This document shows positions 9,669 to 18,748 of a DNA stretch of 64,000 bases, one piece after another. Position 1 is the first letter of the stretch. Each line of letters begins with the position of its first letter. The DNA is taken from NCBI RefSeq assembly GCF_014200575.1, contig NZ_JACHBZ010000001.1, forward strand, positions 124,001 to 188,000. Direction: 5' to 3'. This DNA is from Mucilaginibacter saanensis (GTDB lineage: Bacteria > Bacteroidota > Bacteroidia > Sphingobacteriales > Sphingobacteriaceae). Position numbers and translations under genes: made by a program. Below the pieces are notes generated by a model. The model ran no database searches, was not told the DNA's origin, and saw only the letters and a program-made list of their open reading frames with translations.

Positions 9669-9698
9669 AAAGCGATGGGTCAACCCATCGCTTTTTTT
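9669..9698 (+). terminator. Rho-independent terminator after the DivIC-like gene
   Basis: AAAGCGATGGGT, a short CA-rich loop and ACCCATCGCTTTTTTT form a 12-bp stem with a T-run. Confidence 0.85.
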
Positions 9699-9751
9699 AT
9701 GTCTCAACGCGTCATTGAGGTAGTACCGAGTAATAGCTATAAATAACAACC

Positions 9752-9829
9752 TGTCATCCTGAGGCACGAAGGATCTGTTAGTGAACATGCATGAAGCAGA
9801 ATAGATGCTTCACTGCGTTCAGCATGACA
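9752..9829. repeat. REP-like element, copy B (spacer 9623-9937)
   Basis: The outer ends TGTCATCCTGAGGCACGAAG and CACTGCGTTCAGCATGACA are complementary in their terminal parts, and AGGATCTGTTAGTG lies between. Apart from this and the terminator at 9669, nothing else is visible in the spacer 9623-9937. Confidence 0.7.
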
Positions 9830-9937
9830 AATTCATATCCCACAATTGTTAATGGCCTCTACGTGCTATCGTTCTACTAAGCTTAGCATTACAGCCATCA
9901 AACACGCTGCGCTCAAAACGATAAGATTCGGGTTTGT

Positions 9938-11116
9938 TTATACCCCTGCTTCTGCAAGTACCTCCACCTTCTTATTTTTCCAATGCTGCAATACTTTATC
10001 CCGTAGTTTTAATGATGGTTTTTCAATGGCATATCTTAAAACCAGAGCGCCTGCAATGCTGCTCATGATACAGCAAAGCATCATCAGGTTGCTGTTTTTG
10101 TCGAGGCCTGCTTTTTCAAGCAAATTTTGCGTCAGGTGGATCATTAATTTGTGGACAAGATATATACCGTATGATAGTGTTGCCAGCTGCGAGGTGATTT
10201 TTGATTTTAGATTATAAAATATACCCGCCGGACAAACAATGGCCGCTACAACTAATCCGTACCCTAAAGAAATTAGCGGGAAGCCCCAAACCGTAGTAGC
10301 ATAACTTGCCTGTGGTGTACACGCAAAATAAGCCGCTATTAAGGTTATTATGCCTGCCAGCATCAGTAGGTTACTATAGCGGTTTGCCTGTGCTTTAATA
10401 TGCGGATAAAAGGTATACATACCGGCAATGCTAACCCCTATCAGCAAACCGTCTAACCGGTTATAGGTTGGGTAATAAATAAACATGTTCCACAAAGCTC
10501 CCCAGTTATCTGATGATAGGTGCGGTTGGATGCCGTGCGTCCAACCCAGGTGTCGTATTACAAAACCGCCAACAAACAAGACCGAAAGCAGGTATACAGC
10601 TTTTTTGCCAATTTTAAAGTAATTAAAGCCCCAGAATGCTAAAGGCACTATCAAATAAAACTGCTCCTCTACACATAGCGACCATGCGTGGGTAAACGTG
10701 CCGGTTTGGTGCAAATCAAGCCCGAAATTGAGCGTAAAGGTTAAATACCGCCAAAGGGCTGCCATGTGTTCTCGTTCGCGTAAAAAAGGCAGGGTAGCGT
10801 ACAGGGTAAGTACAACCAGGTAAGGGGGAATTATCCTGAAAAAGCGTTTGGCAAAAAACTCCTTTACAGATATGGTTTTACCTTTTGCAATGGCGTCAAA
10901 AAGCTGCCCCGATATCAGGAACCCGCTTAAAACAAAAAACAGATCAACACCCGTCCAGCCGAACCCGCCAATTTTGTTTTCCCAGGTGGGGTGTCCAAAC
11001 ATCTGGTAATGAAATAAAAGAACATATACAATGGCAAACGCCCTGAGATGATCTAACCCCAATAGTTTATGTTTTTCAACCTTGTTTACCGGATTGTGAA
11101 AGGTGGGCGATGACAT
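9938..11116 (-). CDS. Acyltransferase family 3 membrane protein (OafA/YrhL-like)
   Basis: A 392-residue protein with about ten hydrophobic segments. The N-terminal signature LGLDHLRAFAIVYVLLFHY carries the Arg and His typical of Acyltransferase_3, and GWTGVDLFFVLSGFLISG follows. Such enzymes transfer acetyl or other acyl groups to sugars on polysaccharides, O-antigen or exported molecules, across or within the inner membrane. The short basic tail ends at residue 392, without the SGNH domain that some relatives carry. It has no operon partner; the substrate is unknown. Confidence 0.88.
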   Translation of the reverse strand: MSSPTFHNPVNKVEKHKLLGLDHLRAFAIVYVLLFHYQMFGHPTWENKIGGFGWTGVDLFFVLSGFLISGQLFDAIAKGKTISVKEFFAKRFFRIIPPYLVVLTLYATLPFLREREHMAALWRYLTFTLNFGLDLHQTGTFTHAWSLCVEEQFYLIVPLAFWGFNYFKIGKKAVYLLSVLFVGGFVIRHLGWTHGIQPHLSSDNWGALWNMFIYYPTYNRLDGLLIGVSIAGMYTFYPHIKAQANRYSNLLMLAGIITLIAAYFACTPQASYATTVWGFPLISLGYGLVVAAIVCPAGIFYNLKSKITSQLATLSYGIYLVHKLMIHLTQNLLEKAGLDKNSNLMMLCCIMSSIAGALVLRYAIEKPSLKLRDKVLQHWKNKKVEVLAEAGV

Positions 11117-11265
11117 TTGTTGTGTGATGATTTGTCTGTAATTTATCGAAATTTATCGTTAAAAATTAAGGTGATTTTATCTTATTCGCGTAGATTTTGA
11201 AACCAAAAACTTTGGGAATCACACCAGGCTTTGCTTCCTTGATTTTTATTTCTTACCCCAGTCGT

Positions 11266-13347
11266 CTAAACCTCTCCCTCACGTTTTCTTAAAAACCATT
11301 CGCTGCTTAATAGTAGCACTATCAGCACAAACAGCCACTTGGCATCAACTAAATCGCTGTAATGTTTGTCTTCGTACACTACGGTTTTAACATTGTCGTT
11401 CTTGCGGATGATGTCGGCAAGTTTACTGAGCTGCGCAGGGTATAATAATTGGCCGCCGCTTTGTTTGGCAATGGTATTTAACAGCATATGATTGGCGGCG
11501 CTTTGGCGGGTTTCCAGGTTAAGGGGTTTTATGGTTAACTGTCCGCCGGCTTTAAATAAGTGTGTCCCATTCTGCGTATTGGCGGTGTAGGTGTATTCGC
11601 CAACGGGGAGTGTACCTGCATCTAACTGGTAGCTTTGTCCGCTGCGGCTGAAAAGAAAACTGTAGTTTTTCCCATCCTGGCTTTTCAGGTCTATTTTTAC
11701 ATCAGGTGTGTTAATCAGTTCCAGGGCATCATTATAGAGTTCGGCATTAAATATCACGTTTTCGCCTTCGTCAAAAATATTACGGGCGGGGTATACCCTG
11801 AAACGCTGGCGATTGGCATTAGCAGTTAAATACTGAACAGTTTGGCTCAGCAGTTCGTCGGTTGCGTTGCGGTTGCCGTAGTTCTGGTACTCGGCCAATT
11901 GCCAGCGCCACAAGCCCTCGCCGGTTAATATGCCTGTACGCCTGCCGGCCTCATCGCCAAAAGCAAGCAGAGGATAAGCGGTAGCAACGGAGCCTATTTT
12001 TTGTTTTAATAGTACGGTGGTACCGGTTGCTGTGCCGTAACTGCCAAACGGGGCCAGCAGTGGTGGCAACGTGCTGATTTTTTTGCGCGATGAATCAGAC
12101 AATGTAAAAGCAGAAAATCCGGCATCGGGTAGGGCAAAGGCCTCCTGCGATTCTGCACGCCCCGCACTTATTTTTACATTGCTTTGTTCTGCATTAAATG
12201 CCTGCAGATCGGTTTGCGAACCCAGGATATACCAAACCGGTGTTTTACTATTGGTAATAAAACTTTTTACCGGTGCAGCGCTGCCTGCCGAAACCTGGTA
12301 AAGTATAATTAAACTGTAGTCGGCCAGTTTAATGCCCGTTATTTCGGAAAGGAGGCTTGTTTTTACTTCAAAATTCCGGTTAGTTTCAATAGCTTGTTTA
12401 ATAACCGTAATATCCGGATGCGGACTCTGGTACAGTACCAACACTTTTTGACGGGCATCCAGCACATCTACATAAATAGTTTCGGTGTTGTTTTGGGTGA
12501 ATAGTTCGTTTTTTACCGGGGTAATGCTGATGTTGTATTTTCTTAATCCTTTTTTACCGGCGGTTAATTTTATGGGGATCACCTTTTTAAAATCGCCGGT
12601 AGTTACCTGGATGTTTTGGGTGTATACCTGCCTGCCATCTTCAGTAACGGTTAAATGCATGTTTTCGCCTTTGCTCTGGTAGGCGGCTACCAATACCTCG
12701 GTTTCAAAATCGTTGCCTAAAAAGGCTGTTTTATTATAGTTCACATTGCCAATCACGAGGTCGCGTTTGGCTACGGTATCGCCGAGGGCTATGGTGTATA
12801 TGCTGGCTTTGATGTTTTTGGCTTCGTACTGCGGATCGGTGCCCTGGTTATACAGGCCATCGGAGGCTAAAACCACCGCGCCGATATTCTGGTTTATAAA
12901 GCGATTGTTAAGCTGACGCAGGGCATTGGATATATCGGTTTGTTTACCGGCGAAGGTAGCTGAAAGTCCGTTACTCAGGTCTTTACTAAAGTTAAACTCC
13001 TGCACATCATATTGATCGCCAAGCTCCTGTTTTAATTGATGCAGGCTATTAATAAAGCCGGTTGCATTAAAGCCTGCGGGTTTAAAAGTATTGATAGACG
13101 ATGAATTGTCCTGTGCAACTAAAATCAAAGGCTTTTGCGGATCATACTTTACCGATTTTATCAACGGCGAAACCAGCAGCAAAGCAATCAGAAAAACGAC
13201 TATAGCCCGCATCAGGGCTAGCCACAGCCTGAAGTTTTTACCAATGTTTACCGGTTGCCGGTACAATACCCAGGCATAAACAACCCCCAGTATTAAGCAA
13301 ACAGGTAACCACCATCCGGAAACTGACCCCCAGGTTATTGAAGACAT
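11266..13347 (-). CDS. Large membrane-anchored VWA-like protein
   Basis: A 693-residue protein with two N-terminal membrane segments (WWLPVCLILGVVYAWVLY and an adjacent one ending ALLLVSPLI), a long extracytoplasmic part and a final C-terminal membrane segment (WLFVLIVLLLSSEWFLRKR). After the second segment, ILVAQDNSSSI resembles the D-x-S-x-S metal site of a von Willebrand A domain, and AVVLASDGLYNQGTDP fits its later strand. The C-terminal half looks like beta-sandwich and glutamine-amidotransferase-like folds of the BatA/VWA family. The function is not known. It is a single gene with a possible TAATTTTG -7 box on the minus strand at 13403-13410. Confidence 0.7.
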   Translation of the reverse strand: MSSITWGSVSGWWLPVCLILGVVYAWVLYRQPVNIGKNFRLWLALMRAIVVFLIALLLVSPLIKSVKYDPQKPLILVAQDNSSSINTFKPAGFNATGFINSLHQLKQELGDQYDVQEFNFSKDLSNGLSATFAGKQTDISNALRQLNNRFINQNIGAVVLASDGLYNQGTDPQYEAKNIKASIYTIALGDTVAKRDLVIGNVNYNKTAFLGNDFETEVLVAAYQSKGENMHLTVTEDGRQVYTQNIQVTTGDFKKVIPIKLTAGKKGLRKYNISITPVKNELFTQNNTETIYVDVLDARQKVLVLYQSPHPDITVIKQAIETNRNFEVKTSLLSEITGIKLADYSLIILYQVSAGSAAPVKSFITNSKTPVWYILGSQTDLQAFNAEQSNVKISAGRAESQEAFALPDAGFSAFTLSDSSRKKISTLPPLLAPFGSYGTATGTTVLLKQKIGSVATAYPLLAFGDEAGRRTGILTGEGLWRWQLAEYQNYGNRNATDELLSQTVQYLTANANRQRFRVYPARNIFDEGENVIFNAELYNDALELINTPDVKIDLKSQDGKNYSFLFSRSGQSYQLDAGTLPVGEYTYTANTQNGTHLFKAGGQLTIKPLNLETRQSAANHMLLNTIAKQSGGQLLYPAQLSKLADIIRKNDNVKTVVYEDKHYSDLVDAKWLFVLIVLLLSSEWFLRKREGEV

Positions 13348-13483
13348 TTTTTGTATAAGTTATACGTAGTATGCTATACATATTACGTTCAGCTGCAAAA
13401 TGCAAAATTATTGTGAAATGAGGGAGGGAATAAGAAAAGAAGATGCTGAAGTTTTAAAACCCCGTTTATAATTGTTGCAAAAC

Positions 13484-13513
13484 AACCAAGGCCAGCGAAA
13501 GCTGGCCTTGGTT
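13484..13513 (-). terminator. Hairpin after fabG, likely its terminator
   Basis: A perfect 13-bp stem, AACCAAGGCCAGC with GCTGGCCTTGGTT, closes on a four-base loop. On the minus strand it is followed by GTTTTGC, so it likely ends the fabG transcript. Confidence 0.7.
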
Positions 13514-13525
13514 ACAAATATACTT

Positions 13526-13637
13526 TGTCATGCTGAACGAAGTGAAGCATCTATTAGTCGGACTTGTAAGATTTACGAAGTTTTTAAAACTTCGTAAATC
13601 TTATCTGCGGATAGATCCTTCGTCCCTCAGGATGACA
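13526..13637. repeat. REP-like element, copy C, with a nested 37-bp palindrome (spacer 13348-13655)
   Basis: The outer ends TGTCATGCTGAACGAAGTGA and GATCCTTCGTCCCTCAGGAT then GACA match copies B, D and E. Inside, 13567-13603 is a perfect palindrome: TAAGATTTACGAAGTTTT, one T, then the reverse complement. Only this, the terminator at 13484 and a possible -7 box at 13403 are visible in the spacer. Confidence 0.7.
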
Positions 13638-13655
13638 AATTGGAAATGCTTTCAA

Positions 13656-14399
13656 CTACAACATACCACCGTCAACAGGTATAACCTGGCCGGTAATGTA
13701 GGTTGCCATGTCTGATGCCAGAAAAACGCAGGCGTTGGCCACATCTTCGGCTTCGCCGGCGCGTTTAAGCGGAATGGCAGCTGCCCAGCCTTCAACCACT
13801 TTAGGGTCAAGTACCTCGGTCATTTCGGTTTTAATAAAACCCGGAGCAACCACATTGGTACGTATGTTACGTGAGCCTAATTCTTTAGCTATTGATTTGG
13901 AGAAACCGATGATTCCTGCTTTAGAAGCTGCATAATTGGCTTGCCCTGCATTACCCTGTACACCCACTACCGAGCTCATGTTGATGAACACACCCTGGCG
14001 GTTTTTCATCATGATTTTGGAAGCGGCTTTGGTAACGTTAAATATCGATTTCAGGTTTACCTCTAAAACGGCATCCCATTGCTCTTCGGTCATGCGCATC
14101 AGTAAGCCATCTTTGGTAATACCTGCATTGTTAACTACGATATGCAAGGTGCCAAAATCAGCAACAATATCATTGATCAGTTTTTCAGCTTCATCAAATT
14201 TAGAGGCGTCAGAGCGGTAACCCTTAACCTGCGTACCAAAACTCTGCAGTTCCTGCTCCAGGGCCTGGCCTTTTTCAACCGATGATAAATAGGTGAATGC
14301 TACATTAGCGCCGTGCTCGGCAAATTTTTCTGCTATTTTACGGCCTATGCCTTTTGATGCACCGGTGATCAGCGCGGTTTTTCCTTCTAATAATTTCAT
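13656..14399 (-). CDS. fabG: 3-oxoacyl-[acyl-carrier-protein] reductase
   Basis: A 247-residue short-chain dehydrogenase that reduces 3-oxoacyl-ACP with NADPH in fatty-acid elongation. The cofactor motif TGASKGIGRKIA is near the N-terminus, NNAG is present as VVNNAGITKDGLLMRM, and the catalytic Ser and YxxxK are seen in NMSSVVGVQGNAGQANYAASK. The stretch NAGITKDGLLMRMTEEQWD is characteristic of FabG rather than of a generic SDR. The ending TGQVIPVDGGML is complete. A terminator-like hairpin lies downstream at 13484. Confidence 0.94.
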   Translation of the reverse strand: MKLLEGKTALITGASKGIGRKIAEKFAEHGANVAFTYLSSVEKGQALEQELQSFGTQVKGYRSDASKFDEAEKLINDIVADFGTLHIVVNNAGITKDGLLMRMTEEQWDAVLEVNLKSIFNVTKAASKIMMKNRQGVFINMSSVVGVQGNAGQANYAASKAGIIGFSKSIAKELGSRNIRTNVVAPGFIKTEMTEVLDPKVVEGWAAAIPLKRAGEAEDVANACVFLASDMATYITGQVIPVDGGML

Positions 14400-14500
14400 A
14401 AAGTGAGTATATGATTTCGGGCGGTGAAGTTACTTAATTACTAAGTTTTTATGGTAATTAATATTAAAAACCGCCAATCAAATATCGCTTTATATTTTAG

Positions 14501-14893
14501 TTAAGGTACTTTAACAAACTGTATAGCACAGCCTTCTATGCAAAATATCGGACCGTTAGGGCTCATGGTTAGGGAGTCGCCTTTTATCTTATAGCGGAAA
14601 TTCTGGTATTTGGCTTTGTCGGCAGTGGTGAAAGTAAGTGTTACACTATCTTTAATAGTATATAGTTTATAATCAGTAAAAGCTGTTCCGCCAAGAGCGC
14701 CGTCATCATTAAATAATACATAAGAGGTATTGGTAGCTTTTACCCAATACTGGGGGCCTCCGCTACTTATTAAACTTCGTGATAGTTTCCATTGTCCGGT
14801 CAATGATGTATTGACAACACTGGTATTGCTCTTTTTACAGGCACTTGTTTGAATGATAATTGCTACCAGCAGGGCAGGGATAAGGTATTTCAT
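14501..14893 (-). CDS. Small lipoprotein, lipocalin-like
   Basis: A 130-residue protein with a lipoprotein signal peptide: MKYLIPALLVAIIIQTSAC, with lipobox T-S-A-C. The mature part is beta-rich (GQWKLSRSLIS, YVLFNDDGAL, YKIKGDSLTMSP) and contains two late cysteines in FCIEGCAI. The W-x-L-S start and the KGDSL strand are common in lipocalin-like lipoproteins of Bacteroidota. It should be anchored in the outer or inner membrane. It lies upstream of fabG on the same strand with a 100-bp gap. The ligand is unknown. Confidence 0.75.
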   Translation of the reverse strand: MKYLIPALLVAIIIQTSACKKSNTSVVNTSLTGQWKLSRSLISSGGPQYWVKATNTSYVLFNDDGALGGTAFTDYKLYTIKDSVTLTFTTADKAKYQNFRYKIKGDSLTMSPNGPIFCIEGCAIQFVKVP

Positions 14894-15000
14894 AATGTTG
14901 TTTTTTAATCATTACGCAGCTCATTACCATTGTGCTACATCATCAATGTTTTTTATGAAACTATATCCAATTATCTAATCATCAATTAACTAAATATCAC

Positions 15001-15008
15001 TACCTTTG
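15001..15008 (+). promoter_or_regulatory. Promoter -7 box of purH
   Basis: TACCTTTG matches TAnnTTTG exactly and lies 30 bp before the purH ATG at 15031. The expected start point near 15015 leaves a leader of about 16 nt, which contains a three-codon ORF (ATG TGT TCA TGA at 15023-15034). Confidence 0.65.
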
Positions 15009-15030
15009 CGGCTCAAAAAAATATGTGTTC

Positions 15031-16560
15031 ATGAGCCAGTCTGTTCAAATAAAAAACGCTTTAATTTCTGTTTATTATAAAGACAATTTAGAGCCTATTA
15101 TTCATGAGTTAAACCGCCTTGGGGTTAATATTTATTCAACCGGTGGTACAGAAACTTTTATCCGCAATTTAGGCGTTGAGGTGATACCTGTTGAGGACCT
15201 TACATCATACCCATCTATTTTAGGAGGCCGCGTTAAAACACTGCATCCCAAGGTGTTTGGGGGTATTTTGGCCCGCAGGAATTTTGATGGTGATGAACAG
15301 CAACTGGCCCAGTATGAGATACCAGAAATTGATCTGGTAATTGTTGATCTGTATCCTTTTGAGGAAACAGTAAAATCAGGAGCTGGCGAAGAGGATGTGA
15401 TTGAGAAGATAGATATCGGCGGTATTTCGCTGATCCGCGCGGCAGCTAAAAACTTTAAAGATGTAGTGATCGTTGCTTCAAAAAATGATTACGGAACACT
15501 TGAAAATATCCTGAAAACACAGGAAGGTGCAACCACGCTTGATCAGCGCCGTTCATTTGCACACAAAGCATTCAATATTTCATCGCACTATGATAGTGCC
15601 ATATTTCAGTATTTTAACCAGGAAGAGCCGCTGCCAGTTTTTAAACAAAGTATACAAAGCAGCCAGGTTTTGCGCTATGGCGAAAACCCGCACCAAAAAG
15701 GTGTTTTTTATGGTGATCTGGATGCCATGTTCACCAAACTACACGGTAAGGAGTTATCATACAACAACCTGGTTGATGTGGATGCTGCCGTTGCCCTGAT
15801 TGATGAGTTTACAGGCGAGCCAACCATTGCTATATTAAAACATACCAATGCCTGTGGTATTGCTTCGCGCTCATTTATTAAAGAGGCCTGGATAGATGCC
15901 CTGGCCTGCGACCCGGTTTCGGCTTTTGGTGGTGTTATTATTGCCAATGACGAAATTGATGCAGAAACAGCTACCGAAATAAGCAAAATATTTTACGAAG
16001 TACTTATTGCCCCGGCTTATACCGATGAGGCGGTAAAAATATTGCAAGAAAAAAAGAACCGTATTATTTTGGTTCGCCAGCCTGTTGCCCTACCCGAAAA
16101 ACAATTTAAAACATTGTTGAACGGTGTTATTGAGCAGGATAAAGATGCCGTTATTGAAGGCCCTGCACAAATGACCCCGGTTACCAACAGGAAACCAACA
16201 GAGCACGAGCTTAAAGATTTACATTTTGCCAATAAGGTGGTGAAACATACCAAATCAAACACCATTGTATTTGCTAAAAACAACCAGCTGATGTCAAGCG
16301 GTGTTGGTCAAACATCAAGGGTTGATTCATTAAGGCAGGCAGTTATTAAAGCTGAAAGCTTTGGGTTTGATCTTAAAGGTGCGGTAATGGCATCTGATGC
16401 GTTTTTCCCGTTCCCTGATTGTGTGGAGCTGGCTGCCGAGGCAGGTATCACCGCCGTATTGCAACCCGGCGGATCAATAAATGATAAGCTTTCAGTGGCC
16501 ATGTGCGATGAGAAAAACATATCAATGGTTACTACAGGTGTTCGTCATTTTAAACATTGA
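15031..16560 (+). CDS. purH: Bifunctional AICAR formyltransferase / IMP cyclohydrolase
   Basis: A 509-residue enzyme for the last two steps of IMP synthesis. The N-terminal cyclohydrolase (MGS-like) domain spans about residues 1-200 (YSTGGTETFIRNLGV, SYPSILGGRVKTLHPKVFGG, DLVIVDLYPFEE). The formyltransferase domain follows, with LRYGENPHQKG, KHTNACGIA and SDAFFPFPD, and the end GVRHFKH is complete. GTG at 15025 is in frame, but ATG at 15031 (MSQSVQIKNALISVY) fits the family. It is a single transcription unit with its own consensus promoter. Confidence 0.97.
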   Translation: MSQSVQIKNALISVYYKDNLEPIIHELNRLGVNIYSTGGTETFIRNLGVEVIPVEDLTSYPSILGGRVKTLHPKVFGGILARRNFDGDEQQLAQYEIPEIDLVIVDLYPFEETVKSGAGEEDVIEKIDIGGISLIRAAAKNFKDVVIVASKNDYGTLENILKTQEGATTLDQRRSFAHKAFNISSHYDSAIFQYFNQEEPLPVFKQSIQSSQVLRYGENPHQKGVFYGDLDAMFTKLHGKELSYNNLVDVDAAVALIDEFTGEPTIAILKHTNACGIASRSFIKEAWIDALACDPVSAFGGVIIANDEIDAETATEISKIFYEVLIAPAYTDEAVKILQEKKNRIILVRQPVALPEKQFKTLLNGVIEQDKDAVIEGPAQMTPVTNRKPTEHELKDLHFANKVVKHTKSNTIVFAKNNQLMSSGVGQTSRVDSLRQAVIKAESFGFDLKGAVMASDAFFPFPDCVELAAEAGITAVLQPGGSINDKLSVAMCDEKNISMVTTGVRHFKH

Positions 16561-16580
16561 TTTTGATTGTTTAGCGAATG

Positions 16581-16677
16581 GTTGATTGAGTTGATTAAAT
16601 AAGCGGTTATTTAGGGAGAAGGGGTGATTTGGATGACAAGGAAGATAAAATAACTTAATTCATTCAGCTCAATCAAC
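16581..16677. repeat. Inverted repeat between purH and mreB
   Basis: GTTGATTGAGTTGA (16581-16594) pairs with TCAGCTCAATCAAC (16664-16677), with one G-T pair over 14 positions. It is similar in wording to the repeat at 9164. It may be the end of the purH transcript. Confidence 0.45.
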
Positions 16678-16810
16678 TTAATAAACCTAATCAACTAAAT
16701 CTAACCTGTCCGTACAATAAATATGAAATTTAAACGCTTTTAATTGCAACTATGTAATTTTATTAAGCGTATTTTTATAAACTTTGCAGATTATTTGAAA
16801 GAAACATTAG

Positions 16811-17833
16811 ATGGGTTTATTTAACTTTTTTACACAAGAAATTGCTATCGATTTAGGTACCGCAAATACCCTCATTATACATAATGACAAAGTTGTTGTC
16901 GATGAACCGTCTATCGTGGCGTTTGACAGAACTACCAATAAAGTTATCGCCATTGGCCGGCAGGCCATGCAAATGGAGGGTAAAACACATGATAATATCC
17001 GTACCGTACGTCCGCTTAAGGATGGTGTAATTGCCGACTTTAACGCTGCCGAGCACATGATACGTGGTATGATCAAGATGATTAACCAGGGTAAAGGCTG
17101 GTTTTTCCCGTCATTGCGTATGGTGATCTGTATCCCCTCAGGTATTACGGAGGTTGAGAAACGCGCCGTGCGTGACTCGGCTGAGATTGCCGGAGCTAAA
17201 GAGGTTTACCTGATACATGAGCCAATGGCCGCTGCGGTAGGTATTGGTATTGATGTGGAGGAGCCTATGGGTAACATGATCATTGATATTGGTGGTGGTA
17301 CAACAGAAATTGCCGTTATTGCTTTATCGGGTATTGTTTGCGACCAGTCTATCCGCGTAGCGGGAGATAACTTTGACTCTGATATAGTGCAATATATCCG
17401 CCGCCAGCATAATATTATGATTGGTGACCGTACTGCCGAAAAAATTAAGATTGAGGTAGGCGCGGCATTGCCTGAACTGGCAGATCCACCGGCTGATTTT
17501 GCCGTGCAGGGTCGTGACCTGATGACCGGTGTGCCAAAACAGATCATGGTATCCTATACAGAAATTGCGCATTGCCTTGATAAATCTATCTCGAAGATTG
17601 AGGAAGCTATTTTAAAGGCGCTTGAAATTACTCCGCCGGAGCTATCAGCCGATATCTACCAAACCGGTATTTACTTAACCGGTGGCGGCGCTTTGCTGCG
17701 CGGCTTAGATAAGCGTGTTGCAGCCAAAACCAAACTACCCGTTCACGTAGCCGAAGATCCGTTACGTGCCGTGGTACGCGGAACTGGAACCGCCCTTAAA
17801 AACATAGGTAATTTTAAATTTTTAATGCAATAG
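16811..17833 (+). CDS. mreB: Rod shape-determining protein MreB
   Basis: A 340-residue bacterial actin. The phosphate-1 loop IDLGTANTLI, the adenosine and phosphate-2 region MIIDIGGGTTEIAVIAL, and GIYLTGGGALLRGLDKR near the C-terminus are all present. It polymerises under the inner membrane and positions the wall-elongation machinery. It is the first gene of an operon with mreC, mreD, a PBP2 and rodA. A hairpin lies between mreB and mreC. Confidence 0.97.
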   Translation: MGLFNFFTQEIAIDLGTANTLIIHNDKVVVDEPSIVAFDRTTNKVIAIGRQAMQMEGKTHDNIRTVRPLKDGVIADFNAAEHMIRGMIKMINQGKGWFFPSLRMVICIPSGITEVEKRAVRDSAEIAGAKEVYLIHEPMAAAVGIGIDVEEPMGNMIIDIGGGTTEIAVIALSGIVCDQSIRVAGDNFDSDIVQYIRRQHNIMIGDRTAEKIKIEVGAALPELADPPADFAVQGRDLMTGVPKQIMVSYTEIAHCLDKSISKIEEAILKALEITPPELSADIYQTGIYLTGGGALLRGLDKRVAAKTKLPVHVAEDPLRAVVRGTGTALKNIGNFKFLMQ

Positions 17834-17850
17834 TTTAGTGATTGGCGGGC

Positions 17851-17884
17851 AGTGAATGGAGATTAGTTAATATCTGCATTCACT
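17851..17884 (+). other. Hairpin in the mreB-mreC spacer
   Basis: AGTGAATG (17851-17858) pairs with CATTCACT (17877-17884), and GAT/ATC extend the stem inward. No T-run follows. Hairpins here can stabilise the mreB part of the transcript and keep MreB in excess over the membrane proteins; that role is inferred. Confidence 0.45.
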
Positions 17885-17917
17885 AATCGCCACTTACCAT
17901 TCACAACTCACTACCCG

Positions 17918-18748
17918 ATGCGTAACCTCTTGATTTTTATCACTAAGTATAACGCGTTTTTTTTATTCCTGATTTTTGAGGTAAGCTCGCTGCTTATTTA
18001 TATCAAATACAACTCGTTTCAAAAGGCTTCTTTTATTAACTCCACCAATAAGGTTACCGGTAGTTTGTATACACAGGTTAGCCAGTTTAATGGTTATTTG
18101 TCACTGCGCGAAGTAAATGACAGCCTGGCCCGCGAAAATGCACAATTGCGTGGGATGCTTAAATCAGCCTATTATGTTGATACGGTTGAAAAGCACAAGG
18201 TGATTGATACCAATTACAAGCAGCAGTATACCTACATTGTAGCCAGGGTGATCAATAACTCCACCAACAGGCGCAGCAATTACATCACCATAAACCGGGG
18301 CAGTAAAGAGGGGATAGCCAAAGATATGGGCGTTATTTGCGGCTCAGGCGTGGTAGGGCAGGTAATAGATGTTTCTGACCATTTGGCTATCATACAATCG
18401 GTGCTTCATAAAAACACCAGGTTTAGCGCCATGCTGGCTGATAATAAGGAGATAGGCTCATTTGTATGGGGTGTTGATCTTGACCCAACAAAGGGGATGC
18501 TGACAGATATACAAAACAATGCCCAGCCAAAACTGGGCGAGCTGGTGGTTACTTCGGGTTATTCGCTTTTCCCGACAGGGATACCATTTGGTAAAATAGT
18601 AAACCTGCATGCTAAAGGCGGCGGGTTGTTGCTTAATGTTGATGTAGCGTTATCTGTTGATTTTAGTAAACTGCAATACGTTTATGTGGTAAACGATAAG
18701 TTTGCCCTGGAACAATCGGGACTGGAGGCCGTACAAAAAAATGAGTAG
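17918..18748 (+). CDS. mreC: Rod shape-determining protein MreC
   Basis: A 276-residue bitopic protein. One membrane segment near residues 12-30 (NAFFLFLIFEVSSLLIYI) is followed by a coiled coil (about 60-90) and the beta-rich MreC core (ARVINNSTNRRSNYITINRG, GVVGQVIDVSDHLAIIQS). It links MreB to the periplasmic wall enzymes. Its stop overlaps the mreD start by 8 bp, so the two are translationally coupled. Confidence 0.93.
   Translation: MRNLLIFITKYNAFFLFLIFEVSSLLIYIKYNSFQKASFINSTNKVTGSLYTQVSQFNGYLSLREVNDSLARENAQLRGMLKSAYYVDTVEKHKVIDTNYKQQYTYIVARVINNSTNRRSNYITINRGSKEGIAKDMGVICGSGVVGQVIDVSDHLAIIQSVLHKNTRFSAMLADNKEIGSFVWGVDLDPTKGMLTDIQNNAQPKLGELVVTSGYSLFPTGIPFGKIVNLHAKGGGLLLNVDVALSVDFSKLQYVYVVNDKFALEQSGLEAVQKNE

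Noticed and set aside
16581..16677. purH-mreB repeat as a member of the 9164 repeat family
   Set aside because: Only the GAGTTGATT wording is shared; arm lengths and loops differ, so common origin is not supported.
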